A stretch of DNA of 64,000 nt from positions 1 through 64,000 of the forward strand of contig CANSAP010000007.1 of NCBI GenBank assembly GCA_947644715.1, written 5' to 3'. Position 1 is the stretch's first letter. Every line of letters begins with the position of its first letter. Below are positions 61,432-64,000 of the stretch, piece after piece. This DNA is from an uncultured Bacteroidales bacterium (GTDB taxonomy: Bacteria > Bacteroidota > Bacteroidia > Bacteroidales > Muribaculaceae). The notes beneath the pieces were generated by a model that ran no database searches, was not told where the DNA came from, and saw nothing but the letters and a program-made list of their open reading frames with translations. The translations under genes were made by a program, and so were the position numbers.

Positions 61432-63438
61432 TCAGTTGGCGAAATCAATGGAGAGACCTATCTGGAAGCGGCGAGGGTTCAGAGGATATAGGGGCATAGA
61501 GAACGCATCGCGGCTGAAGAAATTTTGGTTGACGTGGCTCCAAAGGACGTAGAAGCGCACTTTGTAGAGCTTGAAAGTGGCGTAGACGTTCATGAAGGGA
61601 TAGTTGCCGATTTTCGTCTGTTGCTGATTGACGAAAGCCATGGTGGCCGGTTGATAGGTTGGTGCGTAATAGCGTGTGTACCAGTCGCAGTCCACACCTA
61701 TCTGGGCGTGCAGGACGCGGAAAGCACGGAATTGCAGGTACATGTTGGAGTAGATGGCCAGTTGTGGCAGAGGCAGGACCTCGGCGCGCGAGGAGGTTTG
61801 ATAGGTAATCGTGTTGTCCCAGTGCCAGATGCCGAAGGCCATCTGCTGCTTTAGTCGGGCGGAGAAGACCTGTGTGCTCCCCCCTTCTTGGGTGGGTAGT
61901 CCCTCGCCTGAGAAGTAGACGTAGTTTTGGAGATTCTCGAAGTCGGCGGAGAGGGTGGTGCGGGTCCAGGGAATGTAAAGTTCACCTCCGAACCGCAGTG
62001 AGCGGGTTTTGCCGAAGTCATTGTCCCAGACGAAGTTATTGCTGAAGTAATGCTGAATGAGCCAGGGCTGGGCGCGATTGTAGAAATGGGCGCGAGCCTG
62101 GAGCTGCACGGTGTCGCCGAGCATGCGGAAACGTGTCTGCGCCCGGCCGCTCAGCTCGATGTCTGCGGCCACGTCGCCGGTCATGCCCATCCGGAAGTCA
62201 GCTTCATAGGTGAAGAGGGAGCCTTGTTGTTTGGTGAGCTGTGCGCCAATCCAGAGCAGCCCCTGGTTCTGCTTCTCGCGGGGGATAAAACCTTCCGGCA
62301 GAGGGGTGAGCGGGGATTCGGGCTCTCCGGGCAACTCCTCATCCTGAGCGGGGAGATCCTGCGCCTGAGAGCTTACGGCGTAGTGGCGCAGGGAGAAAGT
62401 GGCGTAGGCTGCCAATCCGAACTTGGCCCACTTGCGGAAACCCTCCACGAGGCTCACTCCGACCGTGTTTGAGAAGTCGGAATAGTAGGCTACATCGCGG
62501 GTCATCTGCGAATTGAAATAGGCGTTTTGCCAAAAGGCTGCCGCCTCGGTTGCATTGGTATTGATGAATTTATGCTTGGAGGATGCGAAGTCAAGGGTCC
62601 AGATGAATTTGGTGACCGGGATGTAGATTTCACGCGTAAGAGTGTCGTTGACCACCTGCTCGCGCCAATAGCCCACGTTGTAGCTCTGATTAAGCAGCAG
62701 ATGCTGACCGGAGATGCGGGAATGCGCGGCAGTCAGATTCACCGGAATGGAGCGCGCCTCAATCTTGCTGACGCCACCCTGGAGTTGTGCCGGGTCAGTG
62801 ATGTAAAGCGGGTCGGTAATGCCTCCGTTTTCCTTGTTGACGAGGTTATAGTGATTATAATAGGCCTGGAGCTGGTAGCGGTCGCCGGTGTAGTAGCCCG
62901 AGACTCCGAAGGTGAAGTCCTTCGACGACTGATACTGGTACATGCCCTTGGAATACAGATAGTCAAGCATAGCGCCGATGCCGATGCGGCGGTTGACATT
63001 GCCGGCGAACGTGGCTCGCAACCGGTCCTGAGCGTTCTGCTTATTGCCGCCGGTGTTGTAGGACAGCTGCGTGAAAGGGATGTAGACGTTATAGAACTTC
63101 TGCTCCTCGGGGAGCCAGGGGCGGAGAGCGTCGGCGAAGAAGAATGTTCCCATGGCCGGACGGTTCATGAAAATCTCATTGCGTCCGGCGCAGCCGAGGT
63201 TGCCGGTGGTGGCGAAGGCATCGCTGACCATTGAGGGTATGGCCTGACGCTGGTAATTATATGGGAGAGTGTCGAAGTCAGCTTTCTGCCTGAGACCGAG
63301 AGGGGAAATCAGAGTCCAGGCCGTGGGCTTTCGCTCAGGCTTGATAGTGTCGGCGGGTGCGGAGCCGGGCGCCGGTTCCTGAGCGGCCATAGGGAGAATT
63401 GCGCTGAAAATGAGTATGAAAAGGAGTAAATGTCGCAT
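61432..63438 (-). CDS. Predicted outer-membrane porin (Porin_10-like)
   Basis: Exported protein of 668 residues. The signal peptide is MRHLLLFILIFSAILPMAAQ, then a Pro-rich linker (PAPGSAPADTIKPERKPTAW), then a chain of alternating-residue beta strands with aromatic girdles (YQLQAYYNHYNLVNKENGG, FIWTLDFASSKHKFINTNA, YEADFRMGMTGDVAADIELSGRAQTRFRM). I recognise the family of putative porins of Bacteroidetes (Porin_10). Its last residues FQIGLSIDFAN end in aromatic-small, as outer-membrane strands do. The solute-binding-like gene lies 2 bp downstream, which suggests a paired uptake or sensing role. A promoter lies just upstream. Confidence 0.85.
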   Translation of the reverse strand: MRHLLLFILIFSAILPMAAQEPAPGSAPADTIKPERKPTAWTLISPLGLRQKADFDTLPYNYQRQAIPSMVSDAFATTGNLGCAGRNEIFMNRPAMGTFFFADALRPWLPEEQKFYNVYIPFTQLSYNTGGNKQNAQDRLRATFAGNVNRRIGIGAMLDYLYSKGMYQYQSSKDFTFGVSGYYTGDRYQLQAYYNHYNLVNKENGGITDPLYITDPAQLQGGVSKIEARSIPVNLTAAHSRISGQHLLLNQSYNVGYWREQVVNDTLTREIYIPVTKFIWTLDFASSKHKFINTNATEAAAFWQNAYFNSQMTRDVAYYSDFSNTVGVSLVEGFRKWAKFGLAAYATFSLRHYAVSSQAQDLPAQDEELPGEPESPLTPLPEGFIPREKQNQGLLWIGAQLTKQQGSLFTYEADFRMGMTGDVAADIELSGRAQTRFRMLGDTVQLQARAHFYNRAQPWLIQHYFSNNFVWDNDFGKTRSLRFGGELYIPWTRTTLSADFENLQNYVYFSGEGLPTQEGGSTQVFSARLKQQMAFGIWHWDNTITYQTSSRAEVLPLPQLAIYSNMYLQFRAFRVLHAQIGVDCDWYTRYYAPTYQPATMAFVNQQQTKIGNYPFMNVYATFKLYKVRFYVLWSHVNQNFFSRDAFSMPLYPLNPRRFQIGLSIDFAN

Positions 63439-63451
63439 AGTTTTGGTGTCA

Positions 63452-63459
63452 CAAAATTA
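63452..63459 (-). promoter_or_regulatory. Promoter (-7 box) of the porin gene
   Basis: Minus-strand TAATTTTG, 13 bp upstream of the start codon. No TTTG at the usual distance, so only the -7 part is convincing. The transcript would have a very short leader of about 8 nt. Confidence 0.55.
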
Positions 63460-63477
63460 GTCATTATTTGGGAATAA

Positions 63478-63509
63478 TTTGGTCAGTTAGCCAAAAAGTT
63501 GTAATTTTG
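63478..63509 (+). promoter_or_regulatory. Promoter of rpmE
   Basis: TTTG at 63478-63481, 20 bp, TAATTTTG at 63502-63509. The predicted start near 63515 gives a leader of about 64 nt that contains the hairpin GGAGGG/CCCTCC (63522-63538) and the palindrome TTTAACGTTAAA (63550-63561). The first might be an autoregulatory site for the ribosomal protein. Confidence 0.7.
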
Positions 63510-63578
63510 CAGCGCCATTACGGAGGGTCGCTCCCTCCATAGATAATGATTTAACGTTAAATAGCACAATTAATCACA

Positions 63579-63833
63579 ATGAAGAAAGACCTCCATCCCT
63601 CCAACTACCGCGAAGTGGTGTTCAAGGACATGAGTAACGACGAGGTGTTCATCACCCGTTCCACAGTGGCAGCCAAGGAGACAATCGAAATCGACGGTAA
63701 GGAGTATCCCCTGGTAAAGCTTGAAATCACCAGCAGCTCCCACCCCTTCTTCACCGGCAAGCAGAAACTCGTTGATACTGCCGGTCGCGTGGACAAGTTC
63801 CGCAGCCGTTATGGCAACCGCATGAAGAAGTAA
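63579..63833 (+). CDS. rpmE2: 50S ribosomal protein L31 type B
   Basis: Protein of 84 residues of the large ribosomal subunit. [21 protein letters not shown] matches L31. The chain has no cysteine, so it lacks the zinc-binding CxxC of the type A form; type B (YkgM-like) proteins replace the zinc form under zinc limitation in some bacteria but are the only form in many Bacteroidetes. [23 protein letters not shown] is the conserved end. It is expressed from its own promoter and ends at a strong terminator. Confidence 0.95.
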   Translation: MKKDLHPSNYREVVFKDMSNDEVFITRSTVAAKETIEIDGKEYPLVKLEITSSSHPFFTGKQKLVDTAGRVDKFRSRYGNRMKK

Positions 63834-63851
63834 TCGCTTCCGAAACGCATC

Positions 63852-63898
63852 AAAAAGTATGGACAGCTCACCCGAGCTTCCCTACTTTTTGTTTTTTA
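63852..63898 (+). terminator. Intrinsic terminator of rpmE
   Basis: AAAAAGTA (63852-63859) pairs with TACTTTTT (63883-63890), with an inner stem AGCTC/GAGCT (63865-63878), then a T-run to 63898. Because the outer stem is A/T symmetric it could also act on a minus-strand transcript. Confidence 0.8.
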
Positions 63899-63948
63899 TG
63901 GAGAATACATCCGAAACTTAGTTTCCCAAATATACTATCACTGTAATT

Positions 63949-64000
63949 ATGAAAAAAATCAGAGCTGCCGTAGTGGGATACGGCAACATCGGGCGCTACA
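63949..64000 (+). CDS. ddh: Probable meso-diaminopimelate dehydrogenase, N-terminus only
   Basis: The window ends 17 codons into this gene. The visible part, MKKIRAAVVGYGNIGRY, is a Rossmann start (GxGxxG) and closely resembles the N-terminus of Bacteroidales DAP dehydrogenase, which makes meso-DAP from tetrahydrodipicolinate with NADPH. The assignment rests on 17 residues. lysC and lysA in the same window fit a lysine/peptidoglycan context but lie 33 kb away. Other GFO/IDH/MocA or Rossmann oxidoreductases cannot be excluded. Confidence 0.6.
   Translation, partial: MKKIRAAVVGYGNIGRY

Overview
The window is a gene-dense chromosomal segment from a member of the order Bacteroidales. The signs seen directly are these. 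Most promoters match the Bacteroidetes pattern TTTG (or TTG) - about 19 to 20 bp - TAnnTTTG. Most genes have no Shine-Dalgarno sequence. The gene content includes a PPi-dependent phosphofructokinase, a GYS-like glycogen synthase with GT35 phosphorylase, a MurA with Asp in place of the catalytic Cys, two BspA-like leucine-rich-repeat proteins with C-terminal tails like type IX secretion signals, and the start of a probable meso-diaminopimelate dehydrogenase gene. The base composition is GC-rich for the order, which fits a gut Muribaculaceae-like lineage. That family-level guess is inference; Rikenellaceae or another GC-rich family is possible.

Layout. 1-6250: tRNA-Arg, PPi-phosphofructokinase, a MATE exporter, a 31-codon micro-gene with its own terminator, cutC and dnaA. 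6255-17039: tRNA-Ala, then recJ-recQ-FAD protein-tsaB, then a second unit DUF4290-murA-rimM-small protein-OmpA-like protein, then an acyltransferase. 17220-26752 (minus strand): nitroreductase and a histidine-utilisation operon hutH-hutI-ftcD-hutU that begins with an S9 peptidase lipoprotein. 26912-30359: an SDR oxidoreductase divergent from lysC-lysA. 30376-34418 (minus): uvrB-ygiQ. 34511-40313: an internally duplicated LRR protein, a small lipoprotein, dnaK, and a two-gene zeta-toxin-like module. 40319-43245 (minus): a Pif1-like helicase and an rRNA/tRNA methyltransferase-like gene. 43353-45075: two promoters, a long structured RNA region and a protein of unknown function. 45479-49736 (minus): glycogen synthase and phosphorylase. 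50046-56174: a five-gene unit with aguA-aguB (agmatine to putrescine), an ABC-F ATPase and an M13 peptidase. 56552-63438 (minus): an LRR protein, a membrane-tethered TPR-HTH regulator, a solute-binding protein and a Porin_10-like porin. 63579-64000: rpmE type B and the start of ddh.

Pathways that work together. Peptide and histidine catabolism: the S9 peptidase can release peptides, and HutH-HutU-HutI-FtcD convert histidine to glutamate plus a one-carbon unit on folate. Lysine/DAP synthesis: lysC, lysA and ddh. Glycogen turnover: glycogen synthase with phosphorylase. Putrescine synthesis: aguA and aguB.

Non-coding content. There are three copies of a palindromic, hairpin-rich repeat with terminal inverted repeats beginning GAGGGTGTGTC. 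All three lie between convergent genes. The most unusual region is 43457-43788. A strong promoter is followed by nested long-range helices and two mutually exclusive pairings of one segment, just ahead of an unrecognised PH-like protein gene. It could be a structured small RNA (6S-like) or a cis-acting leader. There is no CRISPR array, no rRNA, no complete insertion sequence with a transposase and no prophage in the window.
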